Assembly (NCBI GenBank): GCA_900317555.1
Contig: ONHF01000006.1
Location: forward strand, 1 to 64,000
Source: an uncultured Lachnospiraceae bacterium
GTDB lineage: Bacteria; Bacillota; Clostridia; Lachnospirales; Lachnospiraceae
DNA length: 64,000 nt
Direction: 5' to 3'
Shown: piece after piece, positions 54,749 through 63,808 of the stretch
How positions within the stretch are numbered: position 1 is the stretch's first letter
Layout: each line of letters begins with the position of its first letter
Notes under the pieces: generated by a model
What the model was told of the DNA's origin: nothing
Seen by the model: the letters and a program-made list of their open reading frames with translations, nothing else
The model's database searches: none
Translations under genes and position numbers: made by a program

Positions 54749-56488
54749 ATGAAAGACATCGTACAGGAAATACGGCGCGGAAAGGGAAGCCTTTACGCGT
54801 TTTTAATCAAGGTTTTCGCAGGACTGATCTGCCTGATCGTGCTGCTGGGGCTGCTTCTTTTCTCTGTAAGCGAACTGCTCCGGCAGAAGCTGTATACACA
54901 GCCGCAGTCGGCAAAGCTCCTGTCCCAGGAAGACCTTTTGAAAAAGGAAGATTACGGCAGTATTCATGTCGGAAATTCGCTTGGAAAAACAGGATATTTT
55001 GAAGTCCTTGATGAAAACGCGAAAGTTCTTTACTGCAGTGATCAGAAAAGGAAGAATGCCTATACGAAAGATTCCCTGCGGTATATATCCGATCTGGATG
55101 CGGACACGGCGTACCTGATTCTTCCTTACTGGTCCGGCAGGCAGCAGAAGGGATACCTGCTCCTGCAGTATACCGATATGCCGGAAACGGTCCTGACGGA
55201 TACCGAAGACGCGGAAGAAGCGCTCTGGGGATCCGAAGTGCTGACCGGGATGTCGCTTCTTGATTCGAAACGGAACGTCATCTTTACGGATATGGAGATG
55301 AACAATGAGAAGCTTTCCAAAAAGGAGCTGCAGTTCCTGCTTGATAATGAAGAGGACGGCGATCCGCAGGCCGTCCTGCAGAAGCATTCCTACACGACGG
55401 ACAGCGGGCAGGAGCGCTGTCTTCTGATCCATATGGAAAGCATCTACCGGATGCAGATGCGGGCGGCCCGCGGAATTAACGCGGTTCTGATTTCCGTTTT
55501 CATCGCGGCAGTGTTTGTGTCGGTGATCGCGGCTGCTTTTCTGGTTGTGGCAAGGCTGAAACAGCCGCTCAAAAGGCTGATGTCCGCCATGGACGGTTTT
55601 GCCGCGGGACAAAGAGAAACGGTGCAGGGCTATCAGGGGCCCAGAGAGTTTGTGCAGGTGATTGATACCTTCAACGATATGGAGGAGAAATTAAAGGAAA
55701 GCGAACAGCAGCAGCTGCACCTGCAGGAGCAGAAACAGAAGATGCTGGCCGATATCTCGCATGATCTGAAAACACCGATCACGGTGATCCAGGGATATGT
55801 GGATGCCATGAAGGACGGCCTGATTTCGAAGGATGAACAGAAGAAGTATCTGGACATTATCAGTCACAAGACACAGATGCTGTCCGAACTGATCAATACC
55901 TTCAGTGATTACAGCCGTCTTGAGCACCCGGACTATCAGCCGGAGATGACGCAGGGAGATCTTGTGGAGTATTTCCGCGAATATGTTGCGCAGAAGTACG
56001 AAGAGCTTACGATCGCCGGAGACTTTGTGGAAGTGGATATCCAGAGCAGCCCGGTTGTCATGCCGTTTGATCACATGCAGTTAAAACGCGTCTTTGAAAA
56101 CATTGTGGCGAATACGCTCAAGTATACGGAGAAGGGGACGACGCTGTCCTTTTCCATCCACGAGAAGCAGAAGAAGCAGGAAAGAAGCGTTGCTATCGAA
56201 ATCGGCGATGACGGCCCGGGTATTCCGGAAAGGCTTCGCGAGCATGTTTTTGATCCCTTTGTCACGGGAGACGAAGCAAGGACCAGCGGCAAGGGCACCG
56301 GCCTTGGCATGGCTATCGCAAAGGAAATAGTCAGCATGCACGGCGGCACAATCTGTCTGTCTGACAGCAAAGAAAGTCCTGCGGGGACCTGTTACCGGAT
56401 TGTGCTGCCGGTCCCATCTACCAAAACATACCATACCTGTGATAAAATCCAAACGGAGAGCAGTGCGGGAGATTGTACGAAAGGATGA
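54749..56488 (+). CDS. Sensor histidine kinase
   Basis: A 579-residue membrane kinase. Helices lie at about 20-42 and 247-270 with an extracytoplasmic sensor domain of about 200 residues between them. HAMP follows, then the phosphorylated H338 in ISHDLKTPITVIQGY, the N box around NIVANTLKYTEKG, and G boxes DDGPGIP and GTGLGMAIAK. The sensor domain is not a family I recognise; it may read the state of the envelope. It partners the response regulator just upstream. Confidence 0.94.
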   Translation: MKDIVQEIRRGKGSLYAFLIKVFAGLICLIVLLGLLLFSVSELLRQKLYTQPQSAKLLSQEDLLKKEDYGSIHVGNSLGKTGYFEVLDENAKVLYCSDQKRKNAYTKDSLRYISDLDADTAYLILPYWSGRQQKGYLLLQYTDMPETVLTDTEDAEEALWGSEVLTGMSLLDSKRNVIFTDMEMNNEKLSKKELQFLLDNEEDGDPQAVLQKHSYTTDSGQERCLLIHMESIYRMQMRAARGINAVLISVFIAAVFVSVIAAAFLVVARLKQPLKRLMSAMDGFAAGQRETVQGYQGPREFVQVIDTFNDMEEKLKESEQQQLHLQEQKQKMLADISHDLKTPITVIQGYVDAMKDGLISKDEQKKYLDIISHKTQMLSELINTFSDYSRLEHPDYQPEMTQGDLVEYFREYVAQKYEELTIAGDFVEVDIQSSPVVMPFDHMQLKRVFENIVANTLKYTEKGTTLSFSIHEKQKKQERSVAIEIGDDGPGIPERLREHVFDPFVTGDEARTSGKGTGLGMAIAKEIVSMHGGTICLSDSKESPAGTCYRIVLPVPSTKTYHTCDKIQTESSAGDCTKG

Positions 56489-56497
56489 GCTGTACAT

Positions 56498-57739
56498 TTG
56501 AATGACGCGGGAATGAATCGGCGGGAGGCAGTCGGAAGGGGCTGTTTTGTCCTGTATCTTAAAAGAATATTAAAAGGGCTCCTCGTTCTTGCCACCATCG
56601 TCTGTGTTCTTACGCTTGCATGGCAATATGTGTATTATCCGGATAATTATGATGCGAACCGGGTCTCCGGCTTTTATCAGGAACCGGAGGAAAGCCTGGA
56701 TGTCGTCCTGATCGGCGCGAGCGATATCGGACGCGCGTATTGCGCGGGACTTGCTTACAGGGACTATGGTATCCGCAGCTATCCGTTCGTCATCAACGGT
56801 GATGATGTGCATGTATGGAAATATCAGCTGAGCGAAGTTCTCGCGCACCAGAAGCCGGACAAAATTGTTATTGAGGTCAACGGCGCGCTCTACAGCCAAG
56901 AGGAAGAGAAGAAATTCCACATGTATGAGTCCGCGGTTTCCAGACTGTCCGAGACGATGCCGTGGAGTCCCCGAAAGCTCCGGATGGTGCAGGAATATCT
57001 GCGCTCTTCCGGCAATTACGGAAATGCCCTGAGTCTTTACTGGCCACTGTATGCGAATCACGCGGACTGGCCGGGCGGAGTCCTGTCCGTTTTCTACAGG
57101 ATTCAGATGAACCGGACGAAATATGATTTCAACGGGGGCGTCAGCACGCTTCGGGGATTTGAAACCTTGACCGGGCAGAAACCAATAGGACCGCAGCAGG
57201 AAATCCCTTCTTCTTATGAAGCGGTGCTGGACCCTGAATATGAGCGCGCACTGCGGGAATTTCTTTCCTGCTGCAGGAAAAAGGGGATGACAAACATTCT
57301 CTTTATCCGGGCGCCCCATTGCCTGGCGGCAGGGGACGAGCGGGCGAAGCTGATGTACGGGCGTTCCAACAGGATCGGCAGCATCATTGAAGAATACGGA
57401 TATCCGTATATCAACTTCGAAAACCACAAAGATCTGCCGGGCATCGAAACGCCCGGTGATTTCTATGACAGCCAGCATCTGAAGGTATCCGGGATGCAAA
57501 AGTTCACTGCATATTTCTCGGGTTATCTTCTGGAGAATGGTGTAAACCCGAAGGCGCGGAAGATTTCACCGCGGCGGGAGCAGCAGTGGCGCAGGACCGT
57601 CGATTATACGGAGCGCTTTCTTCGCCGCTATGACGAACTTTGCAGGGACGGACAGCAGGACACAGATCTTTATGAAAGTCCGGAACTTCTGGAAACTTTG
57701 CAGGGCGGGCAATACGCCGGCAAAACAAATCCGCAGTGA
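56498..57739 (+). CDS. SGNH-type acyl-transfer partner, membrane-anchored, second copy
   Basis: A 413-residue protein. A basic N-terminus and one helix (about 25-45) anchor it, with the domain outside. GASDIGRAY (block I) at about 73 and YDSQHLKVSG (Asp/His) at about 325 mark the SGNH fold. It is about 90 residues longer than the first copy and clearly different in sequence. The start is TTG at 56498, nine bases after the kinase stop; ATG 56513 is an alternative. It precedes the second MBOAT gene, its probable partner. Confidence 0.82.
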   Translation: MNDAGMNRREAVGRGCFVLYLKRILKGLLVLATIVCVLTLAWQYVYYPDNYDANRVSGFYQEPEESLDVVLIGASDIGRAYCAGLAYRDYGIRSYPFVINGDDVHVWKYQLSEVLAHQKPDKIVIEVNGALYSQEEEKKFHMYESAVSRLSETMPWSPRKLRMVQEYLRSSGNYGNALSLYWPLYANHADWPGGVLSVFYRIQMNRTKYDFNGGVSTLRGFETLTGQKPIGPQQEIPSSYEAVLDPEYERALREFLSCCRKKGMTNILFIRAPHCLAAGDERAKLMYGRSNRIGSIIEEYGYPYINFENHKDLPGIETPGDFYDSQHLKVSGMQKFTAYFSGYLLENGVNPKARKISPRREQQWRRTVDYTERFLRRYDELCRDGQQDTDLYESPELLETLQGGQYAGKTNPQ

Positions 57740-57760
57740 ACCGCGCGAAGGCATGACGGT

Positions 57761-59371
57761 ATGAATTATATTACATTTGCATTTGTCATATTTACCGCGG
57801 TTACGGTGCTTCTGTATTATTTGTGGCCGTGGAAGAAATATCAGTGGTGTGTGCTGCTTGCGGCAAGCTATGTTTTCTACTGCAGCAGTTCCGTCAGGAT
57901 GGCTGTCTGGATGGTCATCACAAGCATCGTGATCTATCTTTGCGCGCTTAGGATGGAGAAGCTGGGAGATGCGGAGGCAGCGGCGCTCCATAGGAAAAAG
58001 CCGGACGGCACAGCGCTCCTTCGACCGGAGAAAAAGGCACTCAAGGCCGTTTTCAAAAGAAAGAGGAGAGCGCTTCTTACCTTCGGCCTTCTAATCATTT
58101 TCGGAATTCTGGCTTTCTTCAAATATATCCCCGGGCTGATTTCGGGAATTTCCGGCGGCAGATTTACGATGAACTTATTGCTGCCGATCGGAATTTCGTT
58201 TTACACATTCCAGTCGGCGGGATACCTGATTGACGTATACAACGGACAGAGCAGGGCAGAGAAGAATTTTTTCAAAATCGCGCTGTTCGTTTCATTCTTC
58301 CCGCAGATTGTGCAGGGGCCGATCAGTTTTTACGATCAGCTGGGGCAGCAGCTCTACGAGGAGCATAAGCCTGACTGGCGAGGCTTCAAGTACGGTCTGT
58401 CACTGATTCTGTTCGGGTATCTCGAGAAAATGGTGCTCGCCGACAGGATCGTGGGTTACATTTATCAGGTAAGCGACAATTATACGCAGTATTCCGGAAC
58501 GCTCACGGGCCTTGCGATTTTGCTGTACGCGCTGCAGCTCTACGCGGACTTCGCGGGCGGCATCAATATTTCGATCGGCATTGCGCAGCTTTTTGGCATT
58601 TCGCTGCAGCAGAATTTCCGGCAGCCGTATTTTTCGGCTTCGATCAATGATTACTGGAGGCGCTGGCATATTACGCTCGGCGCATGGATGAAGAAGTATA
58701 TCTTTTACCCGCTTGCGTTGACGAAGGTATTGACGGGGCTGCAGAAGAAGCTCGGAAAGTCAGACTTCGGCAAAACAGAATTCGGCAGACATCTTGTCAT
58801 GGTGCTGCCGGCGAGTCTGTCGTGCCTTGTTGTTTTCCTCGTCGTCGGTATCTGGCACGGCGCCGGCATGAAATATGTGGCATTCGGACTCTGGAATGGT
58901 ATTATAATCATGATCTCCATGATTTTCGAGCCGGTCTTCAAGGGGTGGAACAGAAAGCTTTCTATCAATGAGAAGTCTGCGTCCTTTCGGATTTTCCAGT
59001 GCCTCCGGACGTTTCTGCTGGTTTATATCGGGTATGTTTTTGATGTGGGGAAGAATTTCAGGGCTTGCCTCGGCATCTTTTCATCGATCCTGACCAGACA
59101 GAATTTCCGCAGCCTGCCCGCCGAGATACATAGTGTGTGGGGGGACTTTACAAGTCTGACACTTGTGGTTGTCCTGTTTATGACGGCGCTGCTATTCGCT
59201 GTGGATCTCTGGCATGAGCGACATCCGGGGATGTCGCTGCGCGGGCGCATTGATGCGGGACCGTTTGTCAAGGAGTGGTTTCTGGTCACGGCCTGCGTGA
59301 TTACAATCGTGATTTTCGGCGTTTACGGGCCGGGTGTAAATCCGGTGAAGTTTGTGTATATGAATTTTTAG
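57761..59371 (+). CDS. MBOAT family O-acyltransferase (AlgI-like), second copy
   Basis: A membrane acyltransferase of 536 residues with about 11 helices. The catalytic histidine is H366 in VGIWHGAGMKYV, and YWRRWHITLGAWMKKYIFYP is the conserved second signature. It is related to the first copy but diverged, not a recent duplication. It ends the acylation block, with the pair order reversed (SGNH before MBOAT). It may acylate a second site or polymer. Confidence 0.93.
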   Translation: MNYITFAFVIFTAVTVLLYYLWPWKKYQWCVLLAASYVFYCSSSVRMAVWMVITSIVIYLCALRMEKLGDAEAAALHRKKPDGTALLRPEKKALKAVFKRKRRALLTFGLLIIFGILAFFKYIPGLISGISGGRFTMNLLLPIGISFYTFQSAGYLIDVYNGQSRAEKNFFKIALFVSFFPQIVQGPISFYDQLGQQLYEEHKPDWRGFKYGLSLILFGYLEKMVLADRIVGYIYQVSDNYTQYSGTLTGLAILLYALQLYADFAGGINISIGIAQLFGISLQQNFRQPYFSASINDYWRRWHITLGAWMKKYIFYPLALTKVLTGLQKKLGKSDFGKTEFGRHLVMVLPASLSCLVVFLVVGIWHGAGMKYVAFGLWNGIIIMISMIFEPVFKGWNRKLSINEKSASFRIFQCLRTFLLVYIGYVFDVGKNFRACLGIFSSILTRQNFRSLPAEIHSVWGDFTSLTLVVVLFMTALLFAVDLWHERHPGMSLRGRIDAGPFVKEWFLVTACVITIVIFGVYGPGVNPVKFVYMNF

Positions 59372-59380
59372 GACGAAGAT

Positions 59381-61324
59381 ATGCTTTGTGAAATTAAAGG
59401 AGGCACTGTCACCCGCGGAGGGCAGACAGTGCTTTCTCATTTTGATTTTTTTATCCGCGGCAGCGAGAAGATCGCTGTTGTCGGCCGCAACGGCGCCGGT
59501 AAAACAACGCTCCTTGAAGTCCTCTCCGGTATCCGTGAACTCGATCCTGACGAAAAGCATCCGGAGGCGGGGATGAGTAAGTCAAGAAAGTTCAGCGTAG
59601 GTTTTCTGCGCCAGCAGACGGAACCGGAGATGCTGGGGCAGACGCTGGACGGATATCTGGCCGGGATGCATGCGGCGGATGACGCAGGCGGCTTTCCGCC
59701 GGATACGGATGCAGATGGCGCCGGCCGTCTTCCTTCGGAATTTGCGGCGGGCGGCGCAGTCTGCAGCGCGCCGGACTTTGAAGCGGACCGGATGCTCTCT
59801 GTTTTCGGCCTCTCCAAGGCAGACAGGCAAAAGAAAATATCGGCGTTTTCCGGCGGCGAACAGGTGAAAATCCGCCTGATCCGGCTTCTTTTGGAAGCGC
59901 CGGAGGTGCTGCTGCTGGATGAGCCGACCAATCATCTGGATCTAAAAGCGGTCGAATGGCTGGAGCAGTATATCCGGGACTACCGCGGCGCTGTGGTCAT
60001 GGTGTCGCATGACCGGTATTTTCTTGATCAGACCGCGTCGGTCACCTGTGAAATCGAAGCAGGCCGTGTGACAAGATACGCCGGAAATTACTCGCAGTAC
60101 AGGGAGGAAAAGGCAAGAAGATACGCTAAGCAGCGCGGCATCTACGAACGGCAGCAGGAAGAAATCAGAAGGCTGGACAGCCTGATTTTGAAATTCAGGA
60201 ACAAGCCTTCCAAAGCGTCTTTTGCAAAATCCAGAAAAAAGCTGCTGGAGAGGATGGAAACTGTTCCGGAGCCTCGAAAAGACATGGCGGTCATCCACGC
60301 GGAAGACATTCTGCCCGCGCGGAAAGGCCCGAAAATCGTTTATGAATGTGAGAAGCTTTGCATCGGTTACGAGAAAGACAAGCCGCTGCGGGATATTTCT
60401 CTTCGGATTCGAAGAGGCAGCAAGCTCGCGGTGCTCGGCCCGAACGGCAGCGGAAAAACCGCGTTTTTAAAGACTGTGGCAGGAATTCTTCCGCCGCTGT
60501 CGGGGAAGGGTTCGATGGGAGCACTGGTTGATCCCGCGTATCTGGATCAGATGAGCGCATCTATGGACGCAGAGGAAACGGTTCTTTCCTTGTTTCACGC
60601 GAAATATCCTTCCCTGACCGATAAAGAAGCGCGTGCGATTCTTGCCGGATATCTTTTTACGGGAAGGGATGTCTGCAAACGTGTCTGTGATCTGTCCGGC
60701 GGCGAGAAAACAAGACTGCTGCTCGCGTCTCTTCTGCAGGCCGGACCGAACTTCCTGCTGCTGGATGAGCCGACCAACAACATGGACATTCCGGCAAAGG
60801 AGACGCTGGAATCGATTTTCCGCGCATATAAAGGGACAATTCTTTTTGTGACGCATGACCGCTATTTCCTTTCCAGGGTTGCGGACGCTTTATTGATCTT
60901 CAATGAAGACGGGACGGTTCTGTACTATCCGTTTGGATATGCGCATTATAAATCGTCTTTGCGGGGGGCAGGTGCGGCTGACCTCGCAGCACTGCGAAGC
61001 AGCGAAGAACAGAGGCTGATCGAGGGGCTTCGCGACGTTCCGAAGTCACAGCCGATCTCCTTTAGAATGTCCGAGAAGGAGATGGAAAAAGACTGGCTGT
61101 TCAGCCGGAATATGGAGCGCCTTATGGCAGCGCGGGATGCTTACGAGAAGGCTTTATCGGAGCTTGCGCGCTGTCCTGAAACGCCGGAGGAGTATGAGAA
61201 TTTCGAGGCTTTGTCAGCCGCACGGCAGGAGGCTGCGCAGGAGGCTCTTACGGAGTGGACTGCTGCCTGCATCGAGCGGTACGATCTTCATCTGGAGCTG
61301 GATGATGGCGTGCGGCGGGAATGA
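59381..61324 (+). CDS. ABC-F family ATPase
   Basis: A soluble protein of 647 residues with two ATPase domains and no membrane segment. Walker A motifs are GRNGAGKTT and GPNGSGKTA; signatures FSGGEQVKI and LSGGEKTRL; Walker B motifs each end in DEPTNHLDL or DEPTNNMDI. The linker between domains (KFRNKPSKASFAKSRKKLLE) is of the P-site tRNA interaction type. A Gly/Asp/Ala-rich loop of about 40 residues is inserted in the first domain. ABC-F proteins act on the ribosome, in stall relief or antibiotic protection; which applies is unclear. Nine bases after the second MBOAT. Confidence 0.9.
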   Translation: MLCEIKGGTVTRGGQTVLSHFDFFIRGSEKIAVVGRNGAGKTTLLEVLSGIRELDPDEKHPEAGMSKSRKFSVGFLRQQTEPEMLGQTLDGYLAGMHAADDAGGFPPDTDADGAGRLPSEFAAGGAVCSAPDFEADRMLSVFGLSKADRQKKISAFSGGEQVKIRLIRLLLEAPEVLLLDEPTNHLDLKAVEWLEQYIRDYRGAVVMVSHDRYFLDQTASVTCEIEAGRVTRYAGNYSQYREEKARRYAKQRGIYERQQEEIRRLDSLILKFRNKPSKASFAKSRKKLLERMETVPEPRKDMAVIHAEDILPARKGPKIVYECEKLCIGYEKDKPLRDISLRIRRGSKLAVLGPNGSGKTAFLKTVAGILPPLSGKGSMGALVDPAYLDQMSASMDAEETVLSLFHAKYPSLTDKEARAILAGYLFTGRDVCKRVCDLSGGEKTRLLLASLLQAGPNFLLLDEPTNNMDIPAKETLESIFRAYKGTILFVTHDRYFLSRVADALLIFNEDGTVLYYPFGYAHYKSSLRGAGAADLAALRSSEEQRLIEGLRDVPKSQPISFRMSEKEMEKDWLFSRNMERLMAARDAYEKALSELARCPETPEEYENFEALSAARQEAAQEALTEWTAACIERYDLHLELDDGVRRE

Positions 61325-61394
61325 CTGCGGGTGCGCGGCTAAGTCATAGGCGGGCGGGAGGTGGCACCACGCGGCATCTATTCAACAATTTATC

Positions 61395-61423
61395 TTGACA
61401 CGACAAGCGCCAGCACATATAAT
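61395..61423 (+). promoter_or_regulatory. Consensus promoter of the symporter operon
   Basis: TTGACA (61395-61400) and TATAAT (61418-61423) with exactly 17 bp between them, the consensus sigma-A promoter. The start near 61430 gives a leader of about 154 bases. Confidence 0.9.
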
Positions 61424-61453
61424 GCGAACGAATTGTATACACTTATACGACAG

Positions 61454-61509
61454 GACAAAGGGGTCCCCGGACTAGAACGCTAGCGTCTTGGGGGTACTTT
61501 GTCTTTTTT
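61454..61509 (+). terminator. Terminator hairpin in the symporter leader
   Basis: GACAAAG (61454-61460) pairs with CTTTGTC (61497-61503), with inner CCCC/GGGG and CTAG/CTAG stems, followed by TTTTTT. It lies between a perfect promoter and the symporter gene, the layout of an attenuator. I cannot match it to a known riboswitch. It may also be the terminator of the ABC-F gene. Confidence 0.7.
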
Positions 61510-61583
61510 GTTGCATCGCAGGAAAAGAACTGCGCTGAATTCCAAATGGAAAAGTAATAAAGTAATCAAGGCAGAGGTAGAGT

Positions 61584-62918
61584 ATGAGCGGATTGACGCA
61601 GCAGGAGACGAAGCAGACACAGCAGCAGAGCACACCGGGAATTAACGCCGAACAGCAGATGTCACAGCCGCAAGGCGGCAAGAAGCCTTCCGGGCGCAGA
61701 AAGATGTCGCTCGCGGCGCAGATCTTCACGGCTCTCATACTGGCAATCATCGCGGGACTTCTTCTGCAGAGCCACGCGGACTTTACGGTAAATTACATCA
61801 AGCCGTTCGGTACCATTTTCCTGAATCTGATCAAGTTTATTGTAGGACCGATTGTACTGTTTTCCATTATGGCAGGCGTGATCTCCCTGAGCGATATCCG
61901 AAGGCTCGGCTCGATCGGCGGCATCACACTGGTTTATTACTTTTTTACTACTGCCGGTGCAACGACCATCGGCCTGTTTCTTTCGAACCTGTTCAAGGCA
62001 TATTTTCCGGTGCTTTCGACGTCGGAACTGACTTATGAAGTTCAGAAGACAGAGTCGGGACCGCTGGATGTTCTCGTCAACATGTTTCCGTCCAACTTTC
62101 TTTCTCCGATTGTGGATGCCAACATGCTGCAGGTCATCGTCATGGCGCTGTTCATCGGTTTCGCAATTATTCTGCTTGGAGATAAGGCAAAAAATGCCGT
62201 AAACGGCATCAACCTGTGGAATGAGATTTTCATGAAGGTCATGGAGCTTGTTCTGCGTCTGTCGCCGGTCGGCGTCTTCTGCCTGCTGTGCCCTGTCATT
62301 GCGCAGAACGGCAGCGCAGTCATCGGATCGCTCGCGAAGGTGCTGCTGGTTGCTTACATCGCTTACGCGGCACATGCCCTGATCGTATATTCGCTTGCGG
62401 TGCGCACGCTTGGCGGCCTTAGTCCTGCCACGTTTTTCAAGGAAATGATGCCTGCAATACTGTTTGCCTTTTCCAGCGCGTCCAGCGTCGGAACGCTGCC
62501 GATTAATCTGAAATGCACGCAGAAGCTCGGCGCGTCCAAGGAGGTCAGCTCTTTTGTTTTACCCCTCGGAGCAACCATTAACATGGACGGAACCGCGATC
62601 TATCAGGGCGTGTGCGCGGTTTTCATCGCCTCCTGCTACGGCATTTCGCTGACACCGTCCCAGATGCTGACCATTGTTCTTACGGCGACGCTTGCTTCAA
62701 TCGGTACTGCCGGTGTTCCGGGTTCGGGCATGATTATGCTTTCGATGGTGCTCGCCTCTGTCGGCCTTCCGGTGGACGGCATCGCGCTCGTTGCAGGTGT
62801 TGACAGAATTTTTGATATGGGGCGCACTACGCTGAATATCACAGGAGATGCTTCCTGCGCGGTCATCGTTTCGCATCTTCTGGACAAAGCGGCGGCTAAG
62901 AAAAAGGCGGTGAAATGA
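61584..62918 (+). CDS. Dicarboxylate/amino acid:cation symporter (DAACS family)
   Basis: A membrane transporter of 444 residues that carries glutamate, aspartate, serine or dicarboxylates with Na+ or H+. The first 40 residues are a polar Gln-rich extension. The two re-entrant loops are visible: SSASSVGTLP (HP1) and AGVPGSGMI (HP2). NMDGTAIYQG and DRIFDMGRTTLNITGD are the substrate-binding helices. AGAGG lies six bases before the ATG. The usual Arg for acidic substrates appears within MGRTTLN. It overlaps the next gene by four bases. Confidence 0.92.
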   Translation: MSGLTQQETKQTQQQSTPGINAEQQMSQPQGGKKPSGRRKMSLAAQIFTALILAIIAGLLLQSHADFTVNYIKPFGTIFLNLIKFIVGPIVLFSIMAGVISLSDIRRLGSIGGITLVYYFFTTAGATTIGLFLSNLFKAYFPVLSTSELTYEVQKTESGPLDVLVNMFPSNFLSPIVDANMLQVIVMALFIGFAIILLGDKAKNAVNGINLWNEIFMKVMELVLRLSPVGVFCLLCPVIAQNGSAVIGSLAKVLLVAYIAYAAHALIVYSLAVRTLGGLSPATFFKEMMPAILFAFSSASSVGTLPINLKCTQKLGASKEVSSFVLPLGATINMDGTAIYQGVCAVFIASCYGISLTPSQMLTIVLTATLASIGTAGVPGSGMIMLSMVLASVGLPVDGIALVAGVDRIFDMGRTTLNITGDASCAVIVSHLLDKAAAKKKAVK

Positions 62919-63736
62919 GTTTCCCGGACGGTGGCGGCACCGCTTTTTCCGCGCTGGCCTTTCTAACCGGCGGGCAGGAGCTGACACCGGATATGTTCCT
63001 GGTTGTCTGTCCGCTGCTTTTTCTCGCCGGTTTTGTGGACTCGATCGCTGGCGGTGGCGGACTGATTTCACTGCCGGCCTATCTGGCCGCCGGACTGCCT
63101 CCGCACATGGCGGTCGCGACCAACAAGCTTTCCTCGACCTGCGGGACTGCCCTTACAACAATCCGATTCATCAGAAAACGTCTTGTGAATCTCAAGGTCG
63201 CACTTGCGTCTGTCATCACGGGCATTGCGGGTTCGTACCTTGGCGCAAAGATTTCGCTTCTGATTCCGGCATTCATCCTGCGGAGAATACTGTTTGCGGT
63301 GCTGCCTGCAGCGGCCTTTTTTGTCCTGAACAGAAAACTGTTCAAAGACCGCGGAGAGGGAAGGGCGGAGCCGGACGCAAGGACAATTGTGACCGCGATG
63401 GCTTCGGCTTTTGTCATCGGTATCTACGACGGAATCTACGGCCCGGGAACAGGAACGTTCCTGATCATTGCGTTTACGGTTTTTGCGAAGCTGTCCGTGA
63501 CGAGCGCAAACGCGCAGGCAAAGGTCATCAACCTGACGACCAATATCACTTCTCTCGCGATTTTTCTGCTGCACGGACAGGTTGTCATTCTTCTGGGACT
63601 TGCCGCGGCGGCATGCAACATGGCCGGAAACTACGCGGGCTCCGGCATGGTGATGGACAAAGGCGCGAAAATTGTGCGCCCGGTCATTATCTTTGTTCTC
63701 GCGCTGCTTCTGCTGCGGCTGGCAGCAGGGTCGTAG
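62915..63736 (+). CDS. Sulfite exporter TauE/SafE family protein
   Basis: A 273-residue membrane protein with about eight helices in two halves, each opening with a Gly-rich motif: FVDSIAGGGGLISLP and YDGIYGPGTGTFLI. These are the two repeats of the TauE/SafE family, which exports sulfite, sulfoacetate or related organic sulfur anions. Coupled by overlap (ATGA) to the symporter, so a joint uptake and export role is possible. The substrate is not known. Confidence 0.88.
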   Translation: MSFPDGGGTAFSALAFLTGGQELTPDMFLVVCPLLFLAGFVDSIAGGGGLISLPAYLAAGLPPHMAVATNKLSSTCGTALTTIRFIRKRLVNLKVALASVITGIAGSYLGAKISLLIPAFILRRILFAVLPAAAFFVLNRKLFKDRGEGRAEPDARTIVTAMASAFVIGIYDGIYGPGTGTFLIIAFTVFAKLSVTSANAQAKVINLTTNITSLAIFLLHGQVVILLGLAAAACNMAGNYAGSGMVMDKGAKIVRPVIIFVLALLLLRLAAGS

Positions 63737-63808
63737 GAGAACCCGCGGACGCGGCAGTGACGCGTGTGCGGAAGATATGGAAAAACAGCTGCGCACGCAG
63801 CAGAGCCT

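Noticed and set aside
61425-61583. Known riboswitch (guanidine, fluoride, preQ1, glutamine) in the symporter leader
   Set aside because: I compared the visible stems and loops with the consensus features I know and found no match. It is reported only as an unassigned leader hairpin.
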